From contig ONKQ01000015.1 of NCBI GenBank assembly GCA_900318465.1, positions 1 to 64,000 of the forward strand: 64,000 nucleotides of DNA. The letters are read 5' to 3'. The notes beneath the pieces are model-generated. The model was not told where the DNA came from. It saw nothing but the letters and a program-made list of their open reading frames with translations, and searched no databases. The position numbers and the translations under genes were made by a program. Shown one piece after another: positions 25,144 through 34,900 of the stretch. Origin of the DNA: an uncultured Bacteroidales bacterium. Its GTDB lineage: Bacteria > Bacteroidota > Bacteroidia > Bacteroidales > F082. The first letter of the stretch is position 1, and each line of letters starts with the position of its first letter.

Positions 25144-28100
25144 TTATTGTGCCGACGGAAAAGTGAAAGATGTTTCGCCTGCCGCCTTCGAATTGTAGAT
25201 ATAGCCATTGCCGGGCTGCAATATTTGGAGAGAGCCTCCCCAACCATAGACAGTATAGGTGGCATAGGTTCCATTAGCCGCAGAAATCACGTCGCCTACA
25301 GTCGGCGTTAGATTCGCCAAAGCGTTGGTCACGCTCATGCTTTGTGTGCTAACAAAACCAATCCAGTTGTTGCCTGGATTCAGCGTAATTGTAACATCGG
25401 CCGGATTAACGGCAGGGCCTGTCAACGTAATCTCGCAAGCTGTATTGGTTTGGATTTTGTACATCTTGCCAGCTTCGATGGTAGTGAGAGAACCTCCCCA
25501 GCCATAGGTTGGGTTGTAGGAGGCATATTGGCCTTCCTTGTTCGAAATCATAATACCGTTGCTGCCTAAAGCCGCTTCAAGTTGGGCAAGAGTGATTCCC
25601 ACATTGGCAGTCCACCAATTGAAGCCAGCCGCAAATTGGAATGTTTGTTCATCATTGCCAGAGCCGCTGCCTTCCGTGACTTCACCACTAAGAGTAATGC
25701 TTTGCATGGTGGTGCCCGAAGTGAGGGTCATCGTGCCGTTGTAATTGCCTTGGGTCAGGTTTGCGCTTAGGCGCACATAAAGCATCTGTTGCAAGTTGCC
25801 GTTGGCAGGTGTCAGGCTGAGGGTGGAAGCATACGTGCTGCCATTGTTGCTAACCTCATAGCCTGTTGGCATGGCGACAGTCACATTGCCCTGCAAGTTG
25901 GCACCAATGAGGGCCACGCTTTGAGCTTCTGATGGGCCTTCGCCTTCGGCATAAGCGAAATCGGAAAGTACATCGGGCGAAACGGAGAGATAACCGTCAG
26001 TGCTGGGGATTTCCTTGGTGAAAATGATTTGGCAGTTGCTGGTACTGGTGTAAGCGTTATAACTGCCGCCAGTCTGAGGATTTAACGGAGTCTGGTTGTA
26101 ATTGTCATTGTATTGGTAAATGGCTCTGTTTTCGCCAGTAGAATATGTGTAGAAGGCTCTGCCACTACTTCCCGAGTAACTTCCTGTGTTATCATCAAAC
26201 GTAATCAAAATGTTGTTATTGCCATCATACTCGAACGGGGTGTTCAGAGTAAATGTGTACCAGTCATTATTAACGAATGTTTGAGTACCGGAATAGACCA
26301 GATGGCTGGAAGCCTCGGCTACCCAAGAAGTGATGGTTGAACTTGTGGTGTGTGACATATAGATGTCAATGGTTCTCGCACCCGAAGTGGAGTTACCGTT
26401 GTATTTGAAGCTGACGGCGGAAATAGTGCCTGCGTCACCCACCTCGGCGGTGGTGTAAATCTGCTGCGTGGTGGAATATTTGTACCACACATTGGAAGGT
26501 AGGTATGCCAAGGTGTTGCTGCCACTGCCCACATTCACCTCGCCGCCTTGCGGAACGAGGAAAATGCCACTCACGGTGACATCGTAGTCCGGCATGGTGA
26601 AGCTGTTTCCACTTACTGCAACGGTGGTGTTCACATCACCAGTCTTGTAGACTATCCAACTGTTGAAAACATAGCCCGTTTCAGGTGTGGCGGTAAGGTT
26701 GATGGTGGTGCCTTGAAGGGCGTAAACAGGGTCAGCGGTGATAGTGCCATTCATTACAGAAGCCAAAGTGACCTTCATGCCTTCCACAAAGGTTGCGCTC
26801 ACCGTGACATTGCTTTCAGGCATGACGAAAGTGTTGTTGGTCACAGGGATGAGGTTGTTGTTGGCATCCCTGACCTCCCACGACGACAGGCAATAGCCCG
26901 TTTCGGGCGTGGCCGTCAGGGTGACAGTTTGGGAGCCGTAGGCCATTTCAGGGGCACTGATGCAGCCGTGTTCGGGTTGGTTGCATGTGATGGTGTATTG
27001 CGCTCCACCAACGACGGAAATGTTGCCGAGATAGGTCACCTTATTATATCCGAACACACACAAGGTAAGGTCTTGGATTTGCCCAGGAGCCGTCAATGTG
27101 ATGTTGGCTGTGCCGTTGCTCACCGTGGCCGAACCCAAAATATTGTGGTTGGCGTCAGTGATGGTGGCCAAAGCTCCGTTTCCATTGGTCACATTGACCG
27201 TGTAGGTGGTAGCGGCCAAATTGATGGTGCCGGGATGGGTCACGGTCATAGCCTGTGGGGTCTTGGTGCGGAGCATCATGGTCGGGTCGCCGTAAAGAAT
27301 CCAAGCTTGATAGGTTCCAACGGCAGAGTAGTCCGAAGGGCTGTAGTGATCGAAAATGCCCAACAAACCGTTGATGGAAGTGCCGCCCCAAGTGCGCTTG
27401 ATGTTGCTGTTATAACTTTCCACCAGGATATCGATGCACTCGTCCTGTGCCCACATGGGCGGAATCCAAGGTTGGTTAATATAGGACATCAATGCACCGA
27501 CAGCACCGGTAGGCGTCAGGTCGGAGCTACTATAGGTGGCATGCATCCAAGCCTCGGCGAAGCAGTCGTTGTTTTGACCGATGGTGTAGTTGCCACCGTA
27601 TGAGGTCGAGGTGTTGTCGTATTTACCAACAAGGCAGGCCACCGACCAAATGAAAGGCAACTTGTTGCTGTTGGTGAGGTTGTTGACATGCGTGTTGCTG
27701 TAGCTTGCCACGCCCCACATTTGAAGGTTGCCGTGGTTGCAGTAATTGACAATGCCCACACCGCTATTAATATGGCTGCTGATGGAGGAAGCCGTTCCCG
27801 TGTAACCGTTCAAGTTCTCATAGTCTTGATACACGGTGTTGTAACCATAGTTGAGCAAGTCCGTGCGAATGTTGTCCATGTGTTGGTAGTCGTCCTCGTT
27901 GTTGTGCCCCGAGCCACCTTCTTTTCTTGAGATGCCGTCAGCATTTTGCAACCATGTGGCGGATGTGGTGAGGTCGCGCTCGTAGGTGATGGTGCGGTTG
28001 ACTTGAGTGGTCACTTGGGCGGCAGTTTGAGCCGAGAAACGACCAATGAAAAGATCGTTGTAGATGTCGTTACCCACAATTTGGCCGTAGGGGTTGTCAC

Positions 28101-29094
28101 CCAGACCGCCGTATGAAGAGCCACCACCCGTGTAAGAATAACCCGGAATCTGGGCAACGTCACCAACGAGCAGCACATGCGTAAGGTTGTTGTTGGCATT
28201 GTATTGGTTCTGGATGTAGGTCTTGATGGCCGAAGAAGTACTACCCGCCGTGCTGGTGCCCACGATGGTGGTGTTCACGCCACGGGTTTTCTTCCAGTTG
28301 ACGAAGTCGGTCATTGAACTGAGGAAGCCGTCGTAGCAGATGATGAGCAGGTCGCCTTCCTCGTCGACGGGGCTGTATTTGGCCATGCTATCCTCATAGT
28401 TGATGAAGTGACGTTGATACATGTTCTTGAAGTCGGCATCCATCTTCACAGTGTTGCTCTTGCGGGCTTCCATCACGTTTTCGCCGTTGTCGTCCACCTT
28501 GTACATTTCGATTGTCATGTCGTAGTAGACGCGCAAGGTTTTCGTGACGGGATTGTAGGCGTAGGGATAAACCACCATGTTCTGTCCACGGAAATCGCGG
28601 ATGATGTATGGCTCATAAAGACCTACATTGTTGGCAGGGAAAAATGCGTCCTGATTGTAGCACTCACCGTAGGTGTAAGGCACCGTGGCGGGGTCAATCT
28701 GGCGGCTGAAGTCGCCTTTTGATGGAGCCACTTCGATGTTCTCAAAATCCCTGTATTGGGCAAACACAATGCGGACGCTCATACGGGCGCGGGCGCCGAT
28801 GATGGCGGGGATGCCCGTCATGGGTACGTTGGGTTCGCCTGCTTTGGCCGTACTGATGGCCTTGGGCATGGAAACGATTTTGGCTTCACCTCTCGGGGTG
28901 GTGACATTCGTCGTGTAAAACCCGGGAACTTGTACGTTCACCTTGATGCTTCCCTCCGAGGAGGAAACGAGCTGCGTGCGGAAGGTCTCAGGCTGGTCGC
29001 TGAGAATACTGTTCCATTCCGGCGCATTTTGAAGCTGTGCAAAGGCCGTCATGCAGAGGGCCGAGAGTAAACAAACTAAAAATCCTTTTTTCAT
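25144..29094 (-). CDS. Gingipain-like C25 cysteine protease with InlB-type repeats
   Basis: A 1316-residue exported protease. It has a signal peptide (1-19), a propeptide region (about 20-240) and a C25 catalytic domain with VGDVAQIPGYSY, the catalytic His in VNYCNHGNLQMWG (His454) and the catalytic Cys in SVACLVGKYD (Cys487). Two InlB-B-like repeats follow (ITCNQPEHGCISAP..TLTATPETGYCLSSW, and a second of the same type), then a beta-sandwich domain (NVWYKYSTTQQIYTTAEVG). The end is a non-canonical C-terminal module of about 165 residues (FNWWTANVGITLAQLEAAL...YGWGGSL...TFPSAQ). That module recurs in the next two genes. Last gene of a three-protease operon, 18 nt after the carboxypeptidase gene. 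Confidence 0.88.
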   Translation of the reverse strand: MKKGFLVCLLSALCMTAFAQLQNAPEWNSILSDQPETFRTQLVSSSEGSIKVNVQVPGFYTTNVTTPRGEAKIVSMPKAISTAKAGEPNVPMTGIPAIIGARARMSVRIVFAQYRDFENIEVAPSKGDFSRQIDPATVPYTYGECYNQDAFFPANNVGLYEPYIIRDFRGQNMVVYPYAYNPVTKTLRVYYDMTIEMYKVDDNGENVMEARKSNTVKMDADFKNMYQRHFINYEDSMAKYSPVDEEGDLLIICYDGFLSSMTDFVNWKKTRGVNTTIVGTSTAGSTSSAIKTYIQNQYNANNNLTHVLLVGDVAQIPGYSYTGGGSSYGGLGDNPYGQIVGNDIYNDLFIGRFSAQTAAQVTTQVNRTITYERDLTTSATWLQNADGISRKEGGSGHNNEDDYQHMDNIRTDLLNYGYNTVYQDYENLNGYTGTASSISSHINSGVGIVNYCNHGNLQMWGVASYSNTHVNNLTNSNKLPFIWSVACLVGKYDNTSTSYGGNYTIGQNNDCFAEAWMHATYSSSDLTPTGAVGALMSYINQPWIPPMWAQDECIDILVESYNSNIKRTWGGTSINGLLGIFDHYSPSDYSAVGTYQAWILYGDPTMMLRTKTPQAMTVTHPGTINLAATTYTVNVTNGNGALATITDANHNILGSATVSNGTANITLTAPGQIQDLTLCVFGYNKVTYLGNISVVGGAQYTITCNQPEHGCISAPEMAYGSQTVTLTATPETGYCLSSWEVRDANNNLIPVTNNTFVMPESNVTVSATFVEGMKVTLASVMNGTITADPVYALQGTTINLTATPETGYVFNSWIVYKTGDVNTTVAVSGNSFTMPDYDVTVSGIFLVPQGGEVNVGSGSNTLAYLPSNVWYKYSTTQQIYTTAEVGDAGTISAVSFKYNGNSTSGARTIDIYMSHTTSSTITSWVAEASSHLVYSGTQTFVNNDWYTFTLNTPFEYDGNNNILITFDDNTGSYSGSSGRAFYTYSTGENRAIYQYNDNYNQTPLNPQTGGSYNAYTSTSNCQIIFTKEIPSTDGYLSVSPDVLSDFAYAEGEGPSEAQSVALIGANLQGNVTVAMPTGYEVSNNGSTYASTLSLTPANGNLQQMLYVRLSANLTQGNYNGTMTLTSGTTMQSITLSGEVTEGSGSGNDEQTFQFAAGFNWWTANVGITLAQLEAALGSNGIMISNKEGQYASYNPTYGWGGSLTTIEAGKMYKIQTNTACEITLTGPAVNPADVTITLNPGNNWIGFVSTQSMSVTNALANLTPTVGDVISAANGTYATYTVYGWGGSLQILQPGNGYIYNSKAAGETSFTFPSAQ

Positions 29095-29112
29095 TTGGTA
29101 TAAAATTGAGTT

Positions 29113-29620
29113 TTACTTGTTCGTTGAAGAAGTCGGATAGGTAAAGGTCTTGTCCGTTGCCGCTTTCGACTTGTATATGAAGCCTTCACCTGGGTTAAGG
29201 TCGCTAATGCTTCCTCTCCAGCCGATTCCTTGATAATAAGTGGCAACGCCGTCTTTGGTTTGGATGTAATCCATATTGGTAGGCGTGAGGTTCGCAAAGG
29301 CATCGCTGAGGCTCATGCTTTCCGTGCCGATGAAGCCAATCCAGTTGACACCTGGTACCAACGTGATGGGGTGTTCGGCGGGGTCAACCAAAGCGCCTTC
29401 CACCGTGATAGTGCAAGCCTCGTTGGTCTGAACCTTGTACATGGTGCCCGCTTCAATGCTGGTGAGATTGCCACCCCAGCCATAGGTTGAATTAGTGGCA
29501 TAGTGGCCTTCCTTGTCGGTGATTGTGATGCCATTGCTACCTAAAGCCGCTTCAAAATCAGCCAAAGTGATGTCCGCATTCGGCGACCACCAGTTCCAAT
29601 CGGCAGCAAGCTCGAAAGTC
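29113..29620 (-). repeat. Direct repeat copy A (shared protease 3' end)
   Basis: About 500 bp coding for the C-terminal module of the carboxypeptidase. By eye it matches 31444-31945 with only scattered substitutions over most of its length, for example in the stretches around 29230-29390 and 31560-31715. The repeat covers the module from WNWWSPN to the stop codon. Confidence 0.75.
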
Positions 29621-31425
29621 TGGACAGCAGAAGGCATTTCGCACGACACCGTGGCGACCCAACCAGCTTTGTTCACTGAATGATCCGAAGTGAACCTGAA
29701 AGTCAAGGCTCCTTCGCCGTTGGTGGCGGTCACGGTTCCGGGGCTTGTTGTGCCAGTAAACTGTCCAATTTGCGTGGCCGAAGTGGAAGTGCCGTCATAA
29801 ATATAAAGGTAGTCGTAAGTCGATTCGGTATTGAACTCGGAGAAGTCAACGATGATTTTCGCTCCTGTGGTTGCAGGATAGAAAACCAAGGTGTAATCGA
29901 GGTTGTTGCCATAGTTGCTGTCGGGGCCGCCTGAATCATAAAACAGCGCGTCACAAGTCTCAAAAGAGCCATTCTGCATGTTGATGATGTCGGGTGTGGG
30001 ACAACCTGCGGTCAAGAAAATCGTGTCAAGATCCACCCTTTGGTTGTCGACCACAGTGACTTCAACGGTTTGTGGGCAGTAGCCGTTTTTGGAGATGGCC
30101 AAGGTGTAAGTTCCGCCTTTGATGGGACGGTGGAAGTCGCCAATATTATGCGTACTCACCTGTGAATTGTTGACATCATGGTCTTGCGCCGTGATGGTGG
30201 CACCGACAATCGGCTGGTTGGTTTCAGCGTCATACACATAACCGTGGATACCGTTCAGGCATTGCTCAATGAGCCCAAGCATGGCGGTATGGTTGTAGTT
30301 CCAATAGGTCGGCATGGTGGAGGCATTGGGCTTCTTGGTGGTGGAGCACTCAATAGTGATTTCGCGACATTCGCCGAATGCATTCTCATAATCCTGACGG
30401 CTACCCGTAATCACATACCAATCGGCACCATTGGTGACACCATCAGAATAAGGATTGGTCATGTAGGACGAGGAATAGGCTCTCGCATTGCTGACGTACT
30501 CCGCACTGATAAGCTCGTACCAATCTTTGTCGGCATGGTCGGTATAGACGGCGTCCCAAGGATAGTTCACCACTTCAGCACCGCCATGATAGTTGGCGCT
30601 CATGGTGAACAGATAATCTTGAGCCAATTGCATGGTCCATTGGGTCTCCAAGGCGTATGCCTTGCCGTCAGGATGGTCGCCATTGAAATAATCCTTATAG
30701 TTGCGGTTCAAGTCCACCCCATTGATGTTGTAACGACGTGCTCTGTTCATGGTGCTGTTGCCGCCATAATAAGTGCCGTCAGGGTTAGTCAAGGGGAAAA
30801 TGAAGAGATCCACATTGTTCAGGATGTTGACAATGCGCGGGTCGGTGCTCGTGCAGAACTCGTCAATCAAGCGAAGCATGAGCATCATGCCGGTCACTTC
30901 GTCACCGTGCATCGTGGAACTGTAAAGGAATCTCGGCTTGCCGTCGGGCTGGCCGTTATTGAGGCGCACACCCAACAATTTGCGTCCGCTGTTGAGGGTG
31001 CCAAGATCAAGCAGGGTACACGACCTGTCACTCAAGGCTTGTGACGGGAAGGCTTCCATCATGCTTTGGTAGGCATCGTATGTGGGATAGCTGTCCCATT
31101 CATACGAGGCTCGGTCGCTCCCGTCCCACATGACGGCATCGTAAAGCATGGAAGGCGGCGTCTGCAATTCAGGCTGATAGCCAGCCAGCAGCAGATCGTC
31201 ATACTGCTGCTGGTTGGCGTAGCAAACCACGGTTCTGCCATCAGTGCCATCAACGGAGCAAAGTTTGCTGATGCCCTGAATTTCAGAGGGTTCCTGAACA
31301 GTGAGCGTAAAATAATACTCGTTGCGCTCACGCATGAGCTGTTGCAGTTCCCTTTGACTTTGGGCAAAAAGACTTCCTCCGATGACGAGGGCAAGAACCA
31401 ATATTAAATGACGAAACTTGTTCAT
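29113..31425 (-). CDS. Exported M14 zinc carboxypeptidase with CUB-like domain
   Basis: A 770-residue exported metallopeptidase. Its signal peptide starts at MNKFRHLILVLALVIGG, so the ATG at 31425 is preferred over an upstream in-frame one. The M14 domain shows the zinc ligands HGDE (His173, Glu176) and the third ligand in NYHGG (His280), with substrate motifs NPDG and NGVDLNRN and the catalytic Glu in ITIECSTTKK (about 359). A carboxypeptidase regulatory-like domain (GYVYDAETNQPIVGATI), a CUB-like domain (YDYLYIYDGTST) and the shared C-terminal module follow. It sits between two C25 proteases with gaps of only 18 nt, so endo- and exopeptidases are made together. The DNA of its 3' end is nearly identical to that of the gene at 31444. 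Confidence 0.9.
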   Translation of the reverse strand: MNKFRHLILVLALVIGGSLFAQSQRELQQLMRERNEYYFTLTVQEPSEIQGISKLCSVDGTDGRTVVCYANQQQYDDLLLAGYQPELQTPPSMLYDAVMWDGSDRASYEWDSYPTYDAYQSMMEAFPSQALSDRSCTLLDLGTLNSGRKLLGVRLNNGQPDGKPRFLYSSTMHGDEVTGMMLMLRLIDEFCTSTDPRIVNILNNVDLFIFPLTNPDGTYYGGNSTMNRARRYNINGVDLNRNYKDYFNGDHPDGKAYALETQWTMQLAQDYLFTMSANYHGGAEVVNYPWDAVYTDHADKDWYELISAEYVSNARAYSSSYMTNPYSDGVTNGADWYVITGSRQDYENAFGECREITIECSTTKKPNASTMPTYWNYNHTAMLGLIEQCLNGIHGYVYDAETNQPIVGATITAQDHDVNNSQVSTHNIGDFHRPIKGGTYTLAISKNGYCPQTVEVTVVDNQRVDLDTIFLTAGCPTPDIINMQNGSFETCDALFYDSGGPDSNYGNNLDYTLVFYPATTGAKIIVDFSEFNTESTYDYLYIYDGTSTSATQIGQFTGTTSPGTVTATNGEGALTFRFTSDHSVNKAGWVATVSCEMPSAVQTFELAADWNWWSPNADITLADFEAALGSNGITITDKEGHYATNSTYGWGGNLTSIEAGTMYKVQTNEACTITVEGALVDPAEHPITLVPGVNWIGFIGTESMSLSDAFANLTPTNMDYIQTKDGVATYYQGIGWRGSISDLNPGEGFIYKSKAATDKTFTYPTSSTNK

Positions 31426-31443
31426 TTCATTCAACACCTTGCA

Positions 31444-31945
31444 TTATTTTGCAGAAGGATAAGTAAAGGTTTTGTTTGTACTTGCTTTCGACTTGTAGAT
31501 GAAGCCTTCGCCCGGGTTAAGGCTGCTAATGCTACCTCTCCAGCCGATTCCTTGATAATAAGTGGCAACGCCATCTTTGGTTTGGATGTAGTCCATATTG
31601 GTAGGCGTGAGGTTCACAAAGGCATCGCTGAGGCTCATGCTTTCTGTGCCGATGAAGCCAATCCAGTTGACACCTGGGACTAACGTGATGGGGTGTTCGG
31701 CGGGGTCAACTACGGTGCCTTCCACAGTAATTGTGCAAGCCTCGTTGGTTTGAACCTTGAACATCGTGCCCACTTCAATGCTTGAGAGATTGCCACCCCA
31801 GCCATAGGTTGAATTAGTGGCATAGTGGCCTTCCTTGTTGGTAATCGTGATTCCATAGTTACCCAAAGCCGCTTCAAAGTCTTCCAAAGAGATGTCCAAA
31901 TTCGGCGACCACCAGTTCCAGTCGGCTCCAAGTTGGATGGTTTGC
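31444..31945 (-). repeat. Direct repeat copy B (shared protease 3' end)
   Basis: Second copy of the nearly identical 3' module described for copy A, in the same orientation and about 2.3 kb away. Recombination between the copies would delete the carboxypeptidase gene and keep one intact module. Confidence 0.75.
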
Positions 31946-34900
31946 TCGATAATAGGATTGACTGTATCGATACCTAACAAGATTTGGTTCTTCTGTGACA
32001 ACACACTGTTATGATCTTGGGAAGTATAGGATGTCGGTGGATTCGATGGATTGTAATTGGTATTATCGCCGTAAACATACAAAGCCTGATTGCCAGAGGC
32101 GCTAAAGGTACGGCAGGCCATGTGCGGGGAACTTGTCCATTGTTCCGTATTGTCATCAGCAATGAGAACAAGGTTGGATGTGCCGTCGTACTCAAATGGG
32201 GTGCTGAAGGTGATGAATGTCCAAGCGTTGGCTGCCATAGTGACACTGCCGCTGAACACTTTATTGGACTCAGAGACCGTCACCCAATCGGTATTGCTGG
32301 AGAATGAACTTTTGGTAGTGGCCTTCAAATAGAAGTCGTAAGTACGTGTCTTCTCCGCTCCACCATTGTAGAAAGCAATGGTGTTGATGGTACCGGCAGT
32401 GCCAATCTCCTCGGCTGTGTAAATCTGCTGGGTGAGCGCATACTTGTAATAGTTGTAACTGGGCAGGTATTGGCTCGTTGCCGTGCCACCGTCACCAATG
32501 ATAGTACCTTCTGCGAAAGTGGCCACCAAATCCATGTCGCTGGTTACATTGAAAGTATATTCGGCTTCACCCGAAACAAACTCGCCGTCTTGAATCCATC
32601 CGCTAAAGTAATAACCAGGATTTGCAGTGGCTGTAACCGTGCAAGACTGGCCATAGTTGAATTCACCGCCGCCACTGACTGTGCCATAGGTGGAATTGCT
32701 TGAACTGACATTGACGATGAAAGTTTGGGATGCTATGGCACAATTGCAGTCGAACTCAAAAAGAGTGCCCGCGCTCGGCGTGCCGCTCGACTGGTAAATG
32801 ATAATGTTGCCTTCCTCATATTGTATCGAGAAGGAGCACTCATTGTTGTAGCTGCCAGAGACAAAGGTCACTGTGACATGCGTGCCATTTCCAATTTCTA
32901 AAACATAGTTTGCTGAACTGCCCGAAGAAACGGTCAGAGATTGTGATTCAGTGCCGTCATCGAACGAAACGGTCAGGCTGGCACCGTTCCAGCCGTCGCC
33001 GTAGGAGTCACTAAGATTGAAAACCACATTGCAAGCATTCTTCAAAGTCTCGCTGCCTTGTGCGCTGAGGTTGCCGTCGGCAGTCAGGGTGAAAGTGATG
33101 GGGATTTGTGCGGTTTCAGGACAGTTGGCCGCAATGGTTACGTTGAAATTGCAAGAAACAACCTCGTCTACACCAATGTTACCCACGGTAATCGGTGAGT
33201 TATTGATAGTGATGTAGTTGCTGGATGAACTCATCGTGGCTACGGCATTGGTGGCTTGGTAATGGCCCGTGTTCTTGAACTTGGCTGTCAAGGTTAGGGT
33301 CTGGCCAGGAGTAAAACTGCCGTCCCAATTCATGCTCTGGTATTCCAAAACGGCTTCATTGGCCGTAATGGAGATGTCGCCTTCCCAAGTGTCGTTGCCA
33401 TTGACCGCAGCATAGTGAAGGGTGACATTGGTCTCATCGGCCACGCCGGAGGCAATGTTGAACTGGAATCCATTCACCGTAGTGGTGGCATTGGCAGCCA
33501 AAGCACCGAAAGTCTTTGTATTCTCGAGGATGGTAACATTAGAGTCGCTTGAAGTCAAGGTAACCGTGGTCGTGCCAGTAGTGGACGAATTACCAAGATT
33601 CTTAAAGGTGATGCTCAGGTTGGTGTCGTCGCCAACATGGGCGTCAGTAGGTGTGTAGCCGTCAACACCGATGAACGGACCATCAAGGGCAACAGCTGGA
33701 ATGGTTTGGATATAAGGCTGGCGTTGCTGACGGGTGACAACAATCATCACATCGCCTGCTGTGTTGACTGGGGTAACCGGCACATCGACAATTCCCGTTG
33801 AACCGACTTGGGCCACACCAAGGATTTCATTGTCCTTCGTGATGGAAACGTAGGAACCGGGAAGGGCATTCACCGTGAACGTAGTCAGACCCATGCCAAA
33901 AGCAGAGGCGTGGCTCACATTGTTGGCCGAAGGATTGACGTGATAAGGCATCACGGAACCATCGCCCAAGCAGTGGTAGGCTTCCCAATAATAAGTGTCG
34001 GAAACGCTTCCCGTATAACTGTTGGCATGAGCGTAGGTCACGGCCACATTGCCCAAGAAAGGCACAGAGTTCAAAGTGTTGTACATGTCGTCCATGAACA
34101 TGGCATCGTAGGTGCCTGTTTGGGTTTGCGACATGGTCGGCGTGGTATTGTAAACCGAAGTGGCACCCACACCAAAATAGTAATCTTCCCACCAATAAGT
34201 CTCAGGGCAGGAACCGATATAGCCGAAAGCACCCTTGTTGGCAGAACGGAGCAAAGCCTCAGCAAGGCAAGTGCCGCTGTAGCCCCAGTCGGCGGCCAAG
34301 CAGCAGTTACCCATTGCCCAAAAGTATTTGTTATTGTTAGTCAAATTATTGGCATCGCTGACAGAAAACGAAGGTCCCGACCAACCTGTTTGACCACCAT
34401 GGGCAGTATAGTTGGCGAAACCGATGCCCGTGTTCATGTTGTTGTAGCAGCCAGAGTAGGAATCGAGGTATTTATAAACACTGGTAAAACCATGCGCTGT
34501 ATTGAAATAGTTGTCGGCGGCGTAGTTGATGGTAGGCTGACCCACCCTCGGATTCCAGGTTCCATCGGAACCAGCAATCAACAACACTTTGCTCAAATAA
34601 GAAGGATCGGGCATGGCGTATTGTTCATACATCATAATCTTGTTGAGAAGATTGGCGAGTTCAGTGGTGGAGGAAACGGGCATACGACTCATAAAGATGT
34701 CGGGGAAGATGTCGCCGTCGGGAGAGGAATAATACAAGTCAGTGACCTTATCGGTTGTGTTGCTGCTCAAGCTATAGGTAACATCGCCTGTATCGCCCAC
34801 GATGACCAAGAAAGTCGGGTGATTCTGGTTGTATTGGGTTTGGATGAACGACTTGATGTTGGCAGACGTTGTTCCAGTTTGGGCAGTCGTGTAAACATCC

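Noticed and set aside
26548-27603. A long plus-strand open frame over the C25 protease at 25144.
   Set aside because: It reads as His/Gly/Val-rich antisense text. The sense strand encodes the catalytic domain and InlB-type repeats.
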